From NCBI GenBank assembly GCA_037039925.1, contig JAXRKP010000114.1:343425-407424 (forward strand): a stretch of 64,000 nucleotides of DNA, written 5' to 3'. Within the stretch, counting starts at the first letter, position 1, and every line of letters starts with the position of its first letter. Under the pieces are notes generated by a model. That model made no database searches. It was given only the letters and a program-made list of their open reading frames with translations, and was not told the origin of the DNA. The stretch comes from Doris montereyensis (Eukaryota; Mollusca; Gastropoda; Nudibranchia; Dorididae). Below are positions 25,217 to 51,167 of this stretch, in pieces. The position numbers and the translations under genes were made by a program.

Positions 25217-26169
25217 TCTGTGAACAAAGGGATTGGTTTATTTAAATGTGGCTTCTGATCAGAAATGAGCTAATATAGTTTTAAATGAAATCAAGAAAAC
25301 GTATCGGCGGATGATGGTGTTTAGGCTCATGCACGTGCAAACCGTGTATTTAATCCATGGTGTGACCTGTATAACGTTTGATCATTTGACACACTTCAGA
25401 CATTTCAATTTCGGAGTGCTTATTGGCCCACAGGGGCCTATAAAATTTCCTCTAGAACAATCCTTATTTGCCCACAAAATTACGAGTGATTCACCAGCCA
25501 GACTAAGACTAGGCCTTAACTCAAAGAAAATGCAGGAAATGATTAGAGCGACCAATCATAATAATAGTAATAATACATTGTATATGAAATCCATAAATGA
25601 AAATACAAAAACAATATCCTAATTCAATATATATAAGAAATTAAAATATTATAGCCCCCCCCCCCCCCCCCATACTCCTCAATGTCAAATGCTTCAGTTA
25701 ATACCATCCTATTTTACACTTGAGTCATTTTAAGTTCAAATTTATAATATATTAAAAAAAACAAATTTAAGTCAGATTCAAAAATAGCTCAGCTAATTCA
25801 ACCATCACATGATTAATTGAGAATGTGTATGATATATATATATCTAGTGTTGGCCAATAAGCCCCAGCTTATTTGCCCATGTTGGCCAATAAGAGCAGCC
25901 TTTAAATTTACCTGCATTCACTTTTTTTTTAACAATATGTAATTAACTGTATAACAATAGGCATGACATCTTTCGAAGAATATAGGATCTCAAAGTGTTT
26001 TTTTTTAATTTTAGTCCGCGAGTAGGCCTATAGTTAGCAGCTCCTTTTTTTTACAGTACAATGGATGCAAGAGTTAACAGAGGAGCTGAAGTAGATGTAG
26101 TGATCATCACCTACTGATTGATGACTGAGGAAAACAAATTAAACTCAAAATAAAGGTAATGACATATAT
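25217..26169. other. Insert within LINE-B, unidentified
   Basis: About 950 bp between the SINE family 1 and family 3 copies. It contains a 14-base C run (25657-25670), AT-rich sequence, and a repeated 'ttggccaataagccc/agc' word (25852-25895; ttggcccacagg near 25422). No gene is seen. Confidence 0.5.
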
Positions 26170-26325
26170 GAAAACCCCATAGGAACAAAGACGAAACAAA
26201 TACAAGGAATAGACAGAATCAATTTCTGGCCACCATGGGGATCGAACCCACGACCTCTGCGTCGGCACCCATCGCCTCGCTATGAAAAGAAAGTGTGCTA
26301 CCAACCGAGCTAACTACGCTCCGTA
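26170..26325 (-). repeat. tRNA-derived SINE, family 3
   Basis: On the minus strand: gtagttagctcggttggtag (A box), gcgaggcgatgggtgcc, and gtcgtgggttcgatccccat (B box), then a short tail with gtctattccttg. The copy at 45812 has the same order. Confidence 0.82.
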
Positions 26326-26349
26326 GGCCTCACTGTTTGTCTTTATCTA

Positions 26350-28318
26350 CGTTAAGCTCAAAATAGAAGGACTGAATTATCCAGAAATAAAACAGATATG
26401 TCAATCTAGTATAAAAAGATTTACCAATGAAAGGCAGTTTGATCTGAATGATAACACAATAAAAGAAAAGTGCCAAATGTATAAAGAAACACTCCTCGGT
26501 TGTACTGAGGAGGTCTGTGGTAGGAAACAAATTAAAGGAGACAGGAAAAGAACAGCATGGTGGAATGAGAACGTCAAGACTAAGATCAAAGAAAAAAATG
26601 ACGCCTGGAAGAAATAATTGCAAACAAAGAGACTAGAGGACAGGATATATTACGTGAGTACAAGGCCAAAGTGGACATGAGGCAAAACAGGAACAATGCG
26701 AAGGTGAACAAAGACTTCAAGAAAGCTACCAATCAAATCAAAAGCTGTTCTAATCTGGGAAGCAATGAAGAGCACGAGAAAGATCCAATAAGACAAATTA
26801 AGAATGTCAAAGAAGAAAGAATGAAAGAAGACAGCGAAATCATGGAAACAGGGAAACAATATTATCAGTAATTATCTAATCCCTCCAGAACATATGAAAC
26901 AAGGAGTAACGGTCAGTTAGTAAGAGTAACAATAACAAGTAATCCAGAGGAGACATTTGAAGATGTAGATATATCAATGGGAGAAATACAAACAGCTACA
27001 CGAAAAGTAAAATTAGGAAAGCACCCAGAAGCAAATCAAATTTATCCAGTAATTATTAAAACCAAGGAAAGAGGCAGACAAACTAATACATGCAATATGC
27101 CAACAAGCTTGGAAGTTAAAACAGGTGCCAGACGACTGGGAAAAGGGAACGATGGTACCAATTATACACAAGGGTGTCAACTATGGAATGCTCAAACTAT
27201 AGAGGGATATCACTACTTAGAGATGCCAGGAAAAGTTTATACCAGGATACTACAAATGAGTCAAAGGAAAAGAGTAGAGGATCAGATTGAAGAACATCAG
27301 AGTGGATTTAGACCAGGAAGAAATGTACAAGACCACACATTTACAATTAGACAAACAATAGAAAAATTCATTGAGAGAAACATTGACTTGCACTTCTGTT
27401 TTATTGACTTAGAAAAAGCATTTGACCCTGTGAGGAGGAACGAACTATGGCATTCTTTAAAATAACACAGTGCTGAGCAAAATTTAATAGAAGCTATTAA
27501 ACGTCTTCACAATAAACCAACATGTTCAGTGAGAGTAGCTGGAAACGTATATGAAGAATTTGATGCAGATATGTTTATCACATTTATGGATTAAGTCGCA
27601 AAGGCATTCTCAAACATGAAGAAATTAAATGTTTTTATGTGGAAACTCAAACCAGTAAATGTATTAATTGTTTTATTTGCTGATGATTCAGTTATGTTTG
27701 AAAAATCAGAAAATGACATATAATATCAACAGGCTGAATAATGAATTAAATAAAAGATGATTGAAAGTAAATGCAAAAGAAAACAAAACCAGTGCTAGTA
27801 ACTAGGGAAGACAAAAACACAAGACCTTTCTAAGCAGAAAGAAATTAATACAAGTTCAAAACTACAATTACCTGAGAGGAATTATTAACTAAGAGGTTAA
27901 AACTAGGAGAAGAAATCAGCCAGAGATTCCAAAAGGCATTTATAGCTAAACAAGAATTGTCAACAAAAACCAAAATGGCAGTACATGTATACACTTCTTT
28001 TTACAACCGTTTACTGTCCTACTCTCCTCTGGCAGTGAAACCTGGACCTTAGACAGCAGGTAATACAGAAGAGCACAACCAGCTAAAATGAAATATCTCA
28101 GAAGAGAAGTAAGAAATGTTAAAAGAGACTAAATCAGAAACACAACAATAAGAGATCAAACGAAAGGAGATAGCATAAAAACTAAGATAGACATAAATGG
28201 ACTGAGATAGTTTGGGCATGTAAACAGAATGAATGGAAATACAATAGCTAGATCAGTATACAATGCTAACACCCAAGGTAAAAGACCAAAAGGTAGACAT
28301 CGGAGAATGTAGGGAAGA
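26350..28318 (+). mobile_element. LINE-B, linker, reverse transcriptase and C-terminal region
   Basis: Continuation of the element begun at 23345. The linker reads 'KGDRKRTAWWNENVKTKIKE'. RT motifs are 'VEDQIEEHQSGFRPGRNVQD', 'LHFCFIDLEKAFDPVRRNEL', a degraded 'FADDSVMFEKSEND', and then 'YCPTLLxGSETWTLDSR' and 'FGHVNRMNGNT'. The block from 26977 to 27465 is open for 162 codons; later blocks are broken. At about 28318 it is split by the 3' end of another LINE and resumes at about 28926. Confidence 0.83.
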
Positions 28319-28925
28319 AGATAAGGTTTAAGATAATGAGAACACAATAGATGTCTCCTTGCCGAACTCCATTACACGTGCCACAAGAAACACCAGAGGG
28401 CACAGCAAAAAATTAATTGTCCCTAAATCTAGAATCGAGTCGCATATCAACTCCTTCTTTCCTTCAACTGTACGTCCGTGGAATAGTCTGCCTCCCGCAG
28501 CCGTAGATGCCAGCACTCTGTTAGAGTTTGTCAGACTAACTTCGTAATTGACCATTGAAGTGATGCGTTCCCCTGTGATGTGATTGGACTCTGTTTTGGA
28601 AGATTTTATCTGTATGTGTTATATTTGCTATGCTGTGTGTATGGATGTGATCAACATGTTTAAGATTGTACAACGTAGACCTGTCCTCCACTATAGAAGG
28701 TTTCTACATCCCGAAGAAGGAGACAAAGAAGAAGAAGAAGAAGAAGAAGAAGAAGAAGAAGAAGAAGAAGAAGAAGAAGAAGAAGAAGAAGAAGAAGAAG
28801 AAGAAGAAGAAGAAGAAGAAGAAGAAGAAGAAGAAGAAGAAGAAGAAGAAGAAGAAGAAGAAGAAGAACAAGAAGAAGAACAAGAACAAGAACAAGAACA
28901 AGAAGAACAAGAACAAGAAGAAGAA
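28319..28925 (+). mobile_element. CR1/Jockey-type LINE 3' end with (GAA)n tail, nested in LINE-B
   Basis: The frame 28359-28547 reads 'LPNSITRATRNTRGHSKKLI', 'ESHINSFFPSTVRPWNSLPP', then AAVDASTLLEFVRLTS and a stop: the typical C-terminus of a CR1/Jockey-type polyprotein. A short 3' UTR and about 200 bp of gaa repeats follow. The break in LINE-B falls between agaagat and aaaagaggcatta, as judged from the uninterrupted copy at 39505. Confidence 0.83.
28724..28925. repeat. (GAA)n microsatellite
   Basis: About 145 bp of pure gaa followed by gaa/caa mixture. It is the tail of the nested LINE 3' end. Confidence 0.97.
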
Positions 28926-29070
28926 AAAGAGGCATTAATATAAAGCAACCAAATTAACTTTCACAGAAGGAAACAGAAAATGCCATGACAGGGCAGTCTG
29001 GGGAAATATCATTCGGCCGGGCATCTAAACCCCTACACCGGAAGGTAGAATGGGAGCTGAAAAGACTTTT
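28926..29070 (+). mobile_element. LINE-B, terminal 3' piece
   Basis: aaaagaggcattaatataaa, ggaaacagaaaatgcc, ctacaccggaaggtagaat and gggagctgaaaaga match the 3' end of LINE-A (8451-8585). It lacks a TTA tail and ends in a T run. Confidence 0.8.
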
Positions 29071-29268
29071 TTTTTTTTACGCCGGTGCACGCCGGTGTGA
29101 TAAAAATGTTAGTCATCAAAATTTAAGCCCCTCACCGTAAATGTAGGATTAGTTAAAAAGTAGGATTGAAAATTTAGAAGAAAAGATGATTGTAAATTAA
29201 CGGCTGCCCATGTGGATTTGTTTACAATTCTTCCTAAAAACATTTGACGGCAGCAAGCAAAGCAAAAT

Positions 29269-43677
<14,409 letters not shown>

Positions 43678-45215
43678 TTCAGATTGGAGTATATTATATT
43701 ATGTGATATCGTCAGTATCATCTAATATTGATATGCTTAATAGAGGATTGCTTTCAAATGGAGTGGGATAATCTTAATTTTTTACTCTCACTCTCATTGT
43801 TGCTACAAAAAGTTGTGGTGACCATGCTTGTGCATTGTCTGGTGGTCTTAAGTCAAAGTACTCAAGCATTTTTCCCAGGGTCCTATGTTTGGAAACTATA
43901 TATATACATATGAGGGGGTGAGATGCAAAACCCGCTATGCGCCATTTTTACATATTGTGAGTTTTTTCACCATCTCAGACTTTCATTTATTTATTTTCAA
44001 AACTGACTATATCTCATCATAATTCGGCTCTAAACATCAACAAATTGATTGGACTTCATTTAGAACTAAGGGAAGAAAAAAAATGATTTTCTCAAGTTGT
44101 CTTTTTTGGATATAACTGTTTTTGCATCTAACCCGAACCCCTCATATATATTATGGATTTTTGTAATTATAATGTGTGAATGGAACGGACCATGTGAGCC
44201 AGGTGAATGGAACTTTCTATAACTGCTTGGGTGCAAGTTTGTTTTACATGCAAAATTAACGTTTTGTGTTTGAAAACCAGAAAAGATTCAGATCAACCTT
44301 GGTTGGTCTAGATTTAATCCTAAAATTTAGTGGTAACTTTGCAGTTTTTCTTTGGGGGAGGTTGTGAACATCAAGAACACACTGGTCCGCCTATTGCCCT
44401 GTTATTATAGTGAACTGTCTCTTCCTGCCAGACGGCAAGGCGCCCATTTCATCCACCTAGGCCTAGCAAACAATGGTCACCGTCTAGTGCGAGCCGTTTT
44501 TACTCTACCGGCTAGACATTGTGGTGTCACAATGCAAGGTATTTTGTGTAGGCAAACGTTAATACTGGTCTAAATTCATCTTTCTTTAATGTACGAGAGA
44601 CGAGGTTAATCGCTGTCTGTCAAATCATAGATGCATCCCGAATAATGTGTTGTAGGCTAGTGAGGAAACTTTCATTGATTCTTTTGCGTGCTTGTTAGGT
44701 AGGAACGGATGGTCATTGGCTACTGCACGGCTGACCTTTCCCTCGATAGACGTTTATTGGATGATTGACAGGTTGGATACGAATTAGATTTAAGCATGTG
44801 TTATCTCCTTTCAAGATCCGCCTACCATCCCGTTTGGGTTTTTTTATCTCCCAAGGGTTGGGTTCTGAGACCGCTATTACTGTATTACAGTTTATCAATC
44901 TTGGTGTGGAATTCAACATTGGAAACAATACAGTAGTAGTATAGATAATACACGACAGATAACTTAATCCTTGATGCTACAAAAGTCTTGGCATTTGAAT
45001 AATAATAACAGTGATTGATCCTACTTGATCATTGCTAATAATAATAAAGCGCTTCCTTTGCTAGAAAAGAAACAATATTTATGCTCTGTGTAATGTACTG
45101 TATTCAAAGTATCTCTTACTTGTATTGTAATTCACATCATCATTATGATATTTGTGATGCCGATTCTTTATGTTGTTAATGTTATGGCTTCATGTAAATA
45201 AATTGTCTTCACAAA
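43678..45215 (+). other. Probable RPF2 3' UTR and downstream sequence
   Basis: No coding signal. A candidate AATAAA at 45197-45202 (catgtaaataaattg) is followed by a GT/T-rich stretch at 45220-45268. An earlier AATAAA occurs near 45044. The true 3' end cannot be chosen from sequence alone. Confidence 0.45.
45197..45202 (+). terminator. RPF2: Candidate polyadenylation signal for RPF2
   Basis: aataaa with a downstream tgtttgtgaa and a T/G-rich run, the usual arrangement of an animal poly(A) site. It is 1.5 kb from the stop codon, so an earlier site is possible. Confidence 0.4.
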
Positions 45216-45811
45216 CTAATCACATAGTTGTTTGTGAATTTTTTTGTTTTGTTTTGTTTTGTTTTTTTATTATTTGACATGGGCAAGGGTGTTGAATGTG
45301 ATTCACATTCTCACATTTGGAGCTCCCTTATATTACAAAATATATAGTTACCATAATTAAATAGTAATAATACTAATGCAATCATGAAGATATACAGTGC
45401 AGCATGGTTACCTCACACTGCTCCAGGTCGGGTCAATGAGATTGTCATAGCCGTAAATTCAATATTTTCGACTTACGTTTTTCATACATTCAGGGACTAC
45501 AATTATTACTATCACAAATCAAAAGATGATAATACTGATGTATATCACCCATCATGTCCCTGTGTCAGTCGTGTCAGGCATAGATCTCAATCTAAAGTTC
45601 ATTCACCCAGTACTTGACACGTAGCCCAAGTCAAAGTGGAGCGCTGTGTTCAAACCTATTCTTAACTCACTCACTACAGGCCCCTGGGCCAAGACCAAGC
45701 CACTCGCTACCGGCTATTTTAGACATATTTTCAAAAAATCACACAGACCTGACCATACATGTTACATGCATGAAACTACAGCAAAATAAAGCCCTTTACA
45801 AAAACTTTAAG

Positions 45812-45990
45812 GAGTGAAGTTAGTTCAGTTGGTAGCACGCTTTTCTTTCATGGCGAGGCGATGGGTGCCAACGCAGAGGTCGCGGGTTCAATCCTCACGG
45901 TGGGCAGGTTTTTCTTCTGTCTATTCCTTGTACAGTAGTCGCTGGATAAACTCACGCCCCTTGCGTGATGAGAAAAGCGTGTGTTTATGC
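45812..45990 (+). repeat. tRNA-derived SINE, family 3
   Basis: gaagttagttcagttggtag (A box), ggcgaggcgatgggtgcc and gtcgcgggttcaatcctc (B box), then gtctattccttgtacag. Same layout as the minus-strand copy at 26170. Confidence 0.82.
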
Positions 45991-48900
45991 GATATCACTG
46001 GGAGATGATTCTTTATTAAAGATAAGATGTTAGGGATGATTTTGATTATGTCCCTTGATTATCACACACATTGGCGTGACAGGTTGGCGTGTAAGTCAAG
46101 TGTAAATACTAATTGCTTGTTCACTTTTGTTTTTTGTTTCTTTGGCTTTTTGTTGCTTTTCTTTGTAGGTTTTTTTTTATTTGCCATCTCGGAAAGCAGA
46201 TCAGAAGTCATACACATTTTCGGAAGATAATGCTTTGGTTGTCAGCTTTGTAAAAGAAGTGACTGCACAAAGGTAGATCTAGATCTAGATCCATCCATAA
46301 TTTTTATGCTCAAAACAAATCCTCTAACTACGTACACTCGACCTCAAGAGCCAATCACTCATGGTCTGTGAACATTTAGCCCCGCCCTCACACCCTTGCT
46401 CTCTTTCAGTGAGTGTGTGCATCACCTGTCACTGTCACCGATCGTAGTTTATTCCATTGCATGACTGCCACAGCCAATCATAATGCATCTGGGTCGATCG
46501 ATAAATTCGCGTTCTACAGAATAATGTCTGGACAGACAGCCTTTGACTTTGAACATCGAGTAGGACACTAGGAGGACAGTGTAGGCCATACATGACATAA
46601 GACTGTCTGAGTCTGACACCTTCGTCTGGGTAGTGCTCGGACTAAGACAGACAATGAAGCTAGACATGGAAGAAGACTGACACACTTATGACATGTTTGC
46701 CCTAGACCTAGCATTGCTTACTAAAGTGTGCCATCTCTTTTCATGTTATTGTTACTTCTGACAAAAACTCAACAAAATAATCATTTTAAGGCCTCTAATG
46801 TATGGGTATGAAGTTGCATTACGGAAAAAAGCGTGTCTTTATACGTGTCGACCGTGTCTGTTATTACATAGTAAAAAATCGGTCAACAGAGGAAAGCGTG
46901 TGTTTATGCAGAGTGCTTTTATAAAGCGTATGTGTTTATCCAGCGACTGCTGTATCTGTCTCATACTCATTTCATTTCTTTCACTGTGTTCAAAGCAAAC
47001 TCAAGAGATGCCACGATTTATGAAACAGGCTATGACGATGGGGAGATTAATGAACATGCATATATCATCAGTACTGTATTAAGGCAGTCTTTGAACAGCA
47101 AGTAACTGCACTGATCTGCGGGGGCGACCATCTCCTACCAGACGCGTCTCCAGGTTGCAGATAGAGGAATGGCCTCTAGATATAGAAGTCAGCTGTGAAC
47201 AACGAATAAGCAGTCGCGGACAAAAGTGTGTTAGCCAGTGAGGACAGAGTGAGGCTGCAGAGTGCGAGCTCAGCCCTTAGAAAATGCTCTAGATGTCTTG
47301 TGAGATGGCTAACGGGCGAATCGAGACGCTGTTCTAACCTCTCCCGGGTGGATAGAGCTGGAAAGGCAGTTTGTCTAGGAGAAAGAAAAATCAGATTTCA
47401 AACCATGGCCAGACAGGGCACATGAGCTTGGGAAAGCTACCTGTCTAGGACAGGAGTGAATCTCTAGTCTAAAACTAAAATAAATCCTGGTCCTCCAGGA
47501 TGGGCATTAGGCATAGGGTTAACTTGTAAAAACTACAAATGTTACAGAAACTGACAATTGGCCTTATGTGCTGCCCAAGCACCACAAGGATAAGTGAAGT
47601 GAAAGTGAACTGCATTGATAATTGAACAGCAAACTGCTTTTTCGAGAGGATATGCCTTTTTGACACTGACATATGACAAAGGGGGAAAAACAAAAAAATG
47701 CATACACACCTTTTTCATATTATCAACCGCTAAGAAACACTGCCATGTACATATATAATCAAGAGCTCAGTGGCTATTGTCATACCTCCTAATCTTTTCC
47801 TGCATAAAATTTAAACATATTTTTAATATTTTGTGTACATTTCATTCATGGGTGTTCTTGAGATAGTCGTAAATTCGAGTTTTTCGTGTTTGAGATTGGT
47901 GTGCTGCACTTCATATTATATAAGTTGATCGGAAAATAAATACGTAGCTTCTGCTTAAATCTAATGTATTTTTATCAGGAATTCTATTAAAAAATCTGGT
48001 CCCTAGCTAAGATGAATCAAAAGCCTAGTGCACATATATACATGAAGAAAACGCAGGCATGCATTTATTTACTGCACTTTAAATCCACTATGATAATACT
48101 CACTAGCACCACTTTTTCAATCGTTTTTCAGGTCAGTTTGATTTGAAAGAAAAAAATTATGAACCTTTAGCCTTGTGCTAAATACTGAGAGAATTTTTAT
48201 CATATCTTTTATTTGGCTTTGGCAGTATTTCATGTTATACAACAACAACAACATGTTTAGAATAACAATGAGAAACATCATACATATATCAGTTATATAT
48301 ACATATAAGAAATCCTGATGAAAAAAAAAATGTAATGAATTTATCAAATACCACTAGCATGTTATTTGTTATCAGATTTCGTAACCGTGTCAGTATCACA
48401 CTTCATTGATTTTATGCTCTGAGTCATCTTTAAAAATTATTGATCATTTTTTTCAGACATACAAACAAGTTTCCATTTCATTTAAAATTGATGCTTTTCA
48501 CTCTCATTAGTCTCATTCACCTAAGTGTTAATTATAGCTTGTCCAAACTGCCCCGTTTTTTTCCGTTCACCATGACGCGAGTCCCATATTTCGTTAATTT
48601 TCAGTCCTATTCACCTTGTTCCCTCTCCTCTAGACCACGAAGTAGCGTAATATGGCTTACACCATTGGACAGATCTATTAAAGCCCTTTCCAATCATGTG
48701 TGTTGTGATAGGGAATGTGTAATACGATGTTCTCTCTCACTCTAGTAAACGAGGGTGATGAGACCGAAAGCCAGTGGCGGGCCGGTGAAAAACCAGCTGC
48801 CAGACACCCCCTCTCTCTTCCTTCGTGTTACGCGATGGCTCAATGAATAATAGTCGGCTCTGATTGGTCGAGTCAGATTGTGCTAAAAGTAGGCTTTACA

Positions 48901-49075
48901 ATGAAACCCACTAATCCCGCCATTAATCCCACAATTACCAAACGATTTGTATTATATTTGGCACACAGGTTCCTCTTGTCAATGTTAATAGAATGAGGTC
49001 GTTTAAAAAAATATATATTGTAGACTTTGGAGAAAAAAAAAATTGTAATAAAAATGCCGTTTTTGTACATTCACG
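45991..49075. other. Intergenic sequence between RPF2 and the METTL25-like gene
   Basis: About 3 kb with no convincing exon on either strand. Noted: an AGATCTAG cluster at 46274-46295, a Tc1-like end word cagtcgcggacaaaag at 47211, and a short aac run near 48242. The missing last exon of the METTL25-like gene could lie here, but I could not identify it. Confidence 0.5.
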
Positions 49076-49410
49076 ATATAGATCTAGAATCTATGGTCTA
49101 TAGTATTTTCAAAAATTCATTAAAAAAATATCCATAATATAAAAAAAACCTGACATCACTCTTTAGATATTGAATGAAAAAGACGATCTGAACAGGTTTT
49201 GACTGAATTTATTCATAACTATGGGAGGAGATAGATTTTGAAAATTGATCAAAATCCAAGATGGCGGCCTTTTCTATGGCAACGGAGGCTACAAACTTTT
49301 CAATGAAATAGATGACTGTATTTTGACAGTTACTCGTGTACATACTAAAGCTAAACCTAAACTCAAAAGCAAAAAAATCCTTCAGGAGCCCCCCCCCCTG
49401 TTCTAAAACT
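49076..49410. repeat. Dispersed repeat related to 9760-10260
   Basis: gatcaaaatccaagatggc, cttttctatggcaacgg and a C-rich run near 49388 follow the same order as aaaatccaagatggctc, gtttccatggcaat and gggaccccc in the phosphatase intron. Family unknown. Confidence 0.5.
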
Positions 49411-49499
49411 TTGACTCTGACAAGAATTTTCTCTACCTACAGCTGAGTGCTCATTTATAACTGAGTCAATAGAGGAGATAATTAAAAGATCCACCTTGC

Positions 49500-49784
49500 G
49501 TTCTTGATTACGCGTCTCATACATCTACCGTCCAACTAAGTTGACTGTGAGTGTGAGTGACACCACTGATGAATGCATTGTTAGTTTGTTTTTATCAACT
49601 GGTCCTGCAGCTACAATAAATTGTTAGTTTCATTCTGCATTTTACCACTCACAGAAGCGCTTAAGTAAGTACCTAAATCTGGTGAGGAAAACCAAAATCC
49701 CCAGGCAACCGGAAACCCGGCGGAATCGGGACAATTTTACAATTCATCAAGTTTTCCCGATTAGAGAGGTTCCACTCTGTTTAT
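49500..49784 (-). mobile_element. One end of the TIR family seen at 13426
   Basis: Read on the minus strand from 49784, it starts cagagtggaacctctctaat. It then shares gtaaaattgtcccgatt, gcgcttctgtgagtgg, caggaccagttgat and ttggacggtagat, in order, with 13426-13650. No partner end was recognised on the lower-coordinate side. Confidence 0.72.
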
Positions 49785-49833
49785 AAAGACACGATACAAG
49801 CATGCATTTGATAATTCTAAGAACAAATCATAT

Positions 49834-50260
49834 TTGACTAGCCTACGCGAGGCAAAGACATTTGCGGGAAGATTTCATGTCTTACTCCAGGGATACTCTA
49901 AGGATGAGGTTCTCAGCTCCTTTGCTGATCTACAGATTTTATCTCTGGTTCACGCAGATAGGGATGAGTTAACCAGGACAAAGCTACCTGTGGCCAATCC
50001 AGATGTGACATCTGTCTATTTGCTTCTGCTTGGTCTCTTCACAATCCCACATGGCTCAGCGCATTGTCAGAGAGTTTTCTCCTGCGTCAGAAAGAACAGG
50101 ACAGACTTTCGTCCCAATCTTGGGAGTAGAAACACTGGGGGCACAGATGATAATCAAACGCATGAGTGGCCGCTCTTCCAACAAACTTTCACTCCACATG
50201 AGTTGTGAACTTTTGAAGAGCTCTGTGACTGCAAAGGCCGTAACAGTAACAGTTGTTTCA
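49834..50260 (+). pseudogene. hAT-like transposase C-terminal (dimerisation) fragment, frameshifted
   Basis: Frame 1 from 49834 reads 'LREAKTFAGRFHVLLQGYSK', 'LPVANPDVTSVYLLLLGLFT', 'HGSAHCQRVFSCVRKNRTDF' and RPNLG. After a frame change near 50128 the other frame continues 'ETLGAQMIIKRMSGRSSNKL'. The 'SAHCxRVFSxVRKNRTxFRxxL' block is typical of the C-terminal dimerisation region of hAT-type transposases. Everything upstream is missing, and no ATG context or intron supports a live gene. It lies 50 bases outside the TIR end at 49784, so they need not belong to the same element. Confidence 0.7.
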
Positions 50261-51020
50261 CAAAACACCTTTTCGTCATAAGAAACATTCATCATCATTG
50301 TGTACATATTGTAAATAGGAGTTTTTTTATAGCAATTTTATTTTTATTCTCAAGCCTTTATTTCTCGGACATCATCATCACATCATCGAAAGCATGTGAA
50401 AGCTGCGAGTTCCCAGGGACCCCTTGGCAGATTTCTCAGACGAGTGTATAAAGTTTTGGATGTCATGAAGCAAAATGGCCAAGTGAGAAAGAGAGGCATA
50501 TGAATATGGATTTTTAAGAGAATCAGACTCATTCCTATGGTTGAAACCAATTCTCAACCGGCTGATTCAATGTATGTAATATTAAAACATTGTAAGAAAC
50601 CCAAGTATAGGCAATTCTTTTCCCCTCTCAAGATGGTCCTGAATGGGTAACTGTAGTGGCTTTCCATGCATCTGCCTTGTATGCCACTAAGGCATAACAC
50701 CTTGGTGACGTCACTGAATCAAACAACTGAACCAAGAAGGCTTGTCCAACACAATCCTGGAAAGAGATATATAGGAACATTCAATGAAAAATAATTTTGT
50801 GGAAAAGGTAATTTATCGAAACAGGTTGAAAAGGAAAAACAAGGTGGTTTTTTGTTTTTTTTTCTTTTGGGGGGGGGGGGGCGGGCGTTTTAAGCACCAG
50901 AATATAACACTGCGATGGTTATAAACATACATACATATATGTACAGTACAGCCAATATTCCCTGGACATGTGTTCTATTTTAGATAATACTATGTCCTTA
51001 GAACAATCCACAAAGCCCAC
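50261..51020. other. Sequence downstream of the METTL25-like exon, no exon found
   Basis: Includes a G run at about 50868-50881 and AT-rich sequence. The next METTL25-like exon should lie below 51019, but none was identified here. Confidence 0.5.
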
Positions 51021-51167
51021 CTGTTCAGTCAGAAAAAGCAGCCTGTCAAGCAGAATGAGCGACTCTATCACTGGGGCTAGCAGTAGCTTGTATTGAAAGA
51101 AAGCAGCCATCTTCATTTGTTCCTCTTGGTATTCCTCCTCCAAGGATGCGATCATTTCCCGCGTGAT
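51021..51167 (-). CDS. METTL25-like exon with LLLAPVIESLILLDRLLFL
   Basis: Acceptor gtaagcag, 49 codons in phase 0, donor GAACAG|GTGGGC. The hydrophobic helix near the C-terminus is the most conserved part of the family. A further exon with the family's SPRN-type ending is expected but was not found. Confidence 0.8.

Noticed and set aside
45812..45905. tRNA gene
   Set aside because: tRNA-like head only, with a long non-pairing insert between boxes; the same layout occurs at 26170-26325, so it is a SINE.
46449..46685. Minus-strand ORF as the missing METTL25-like last exon
   Set aside because: No family motif, wrong expected ending, and no matching acceptor in phase.
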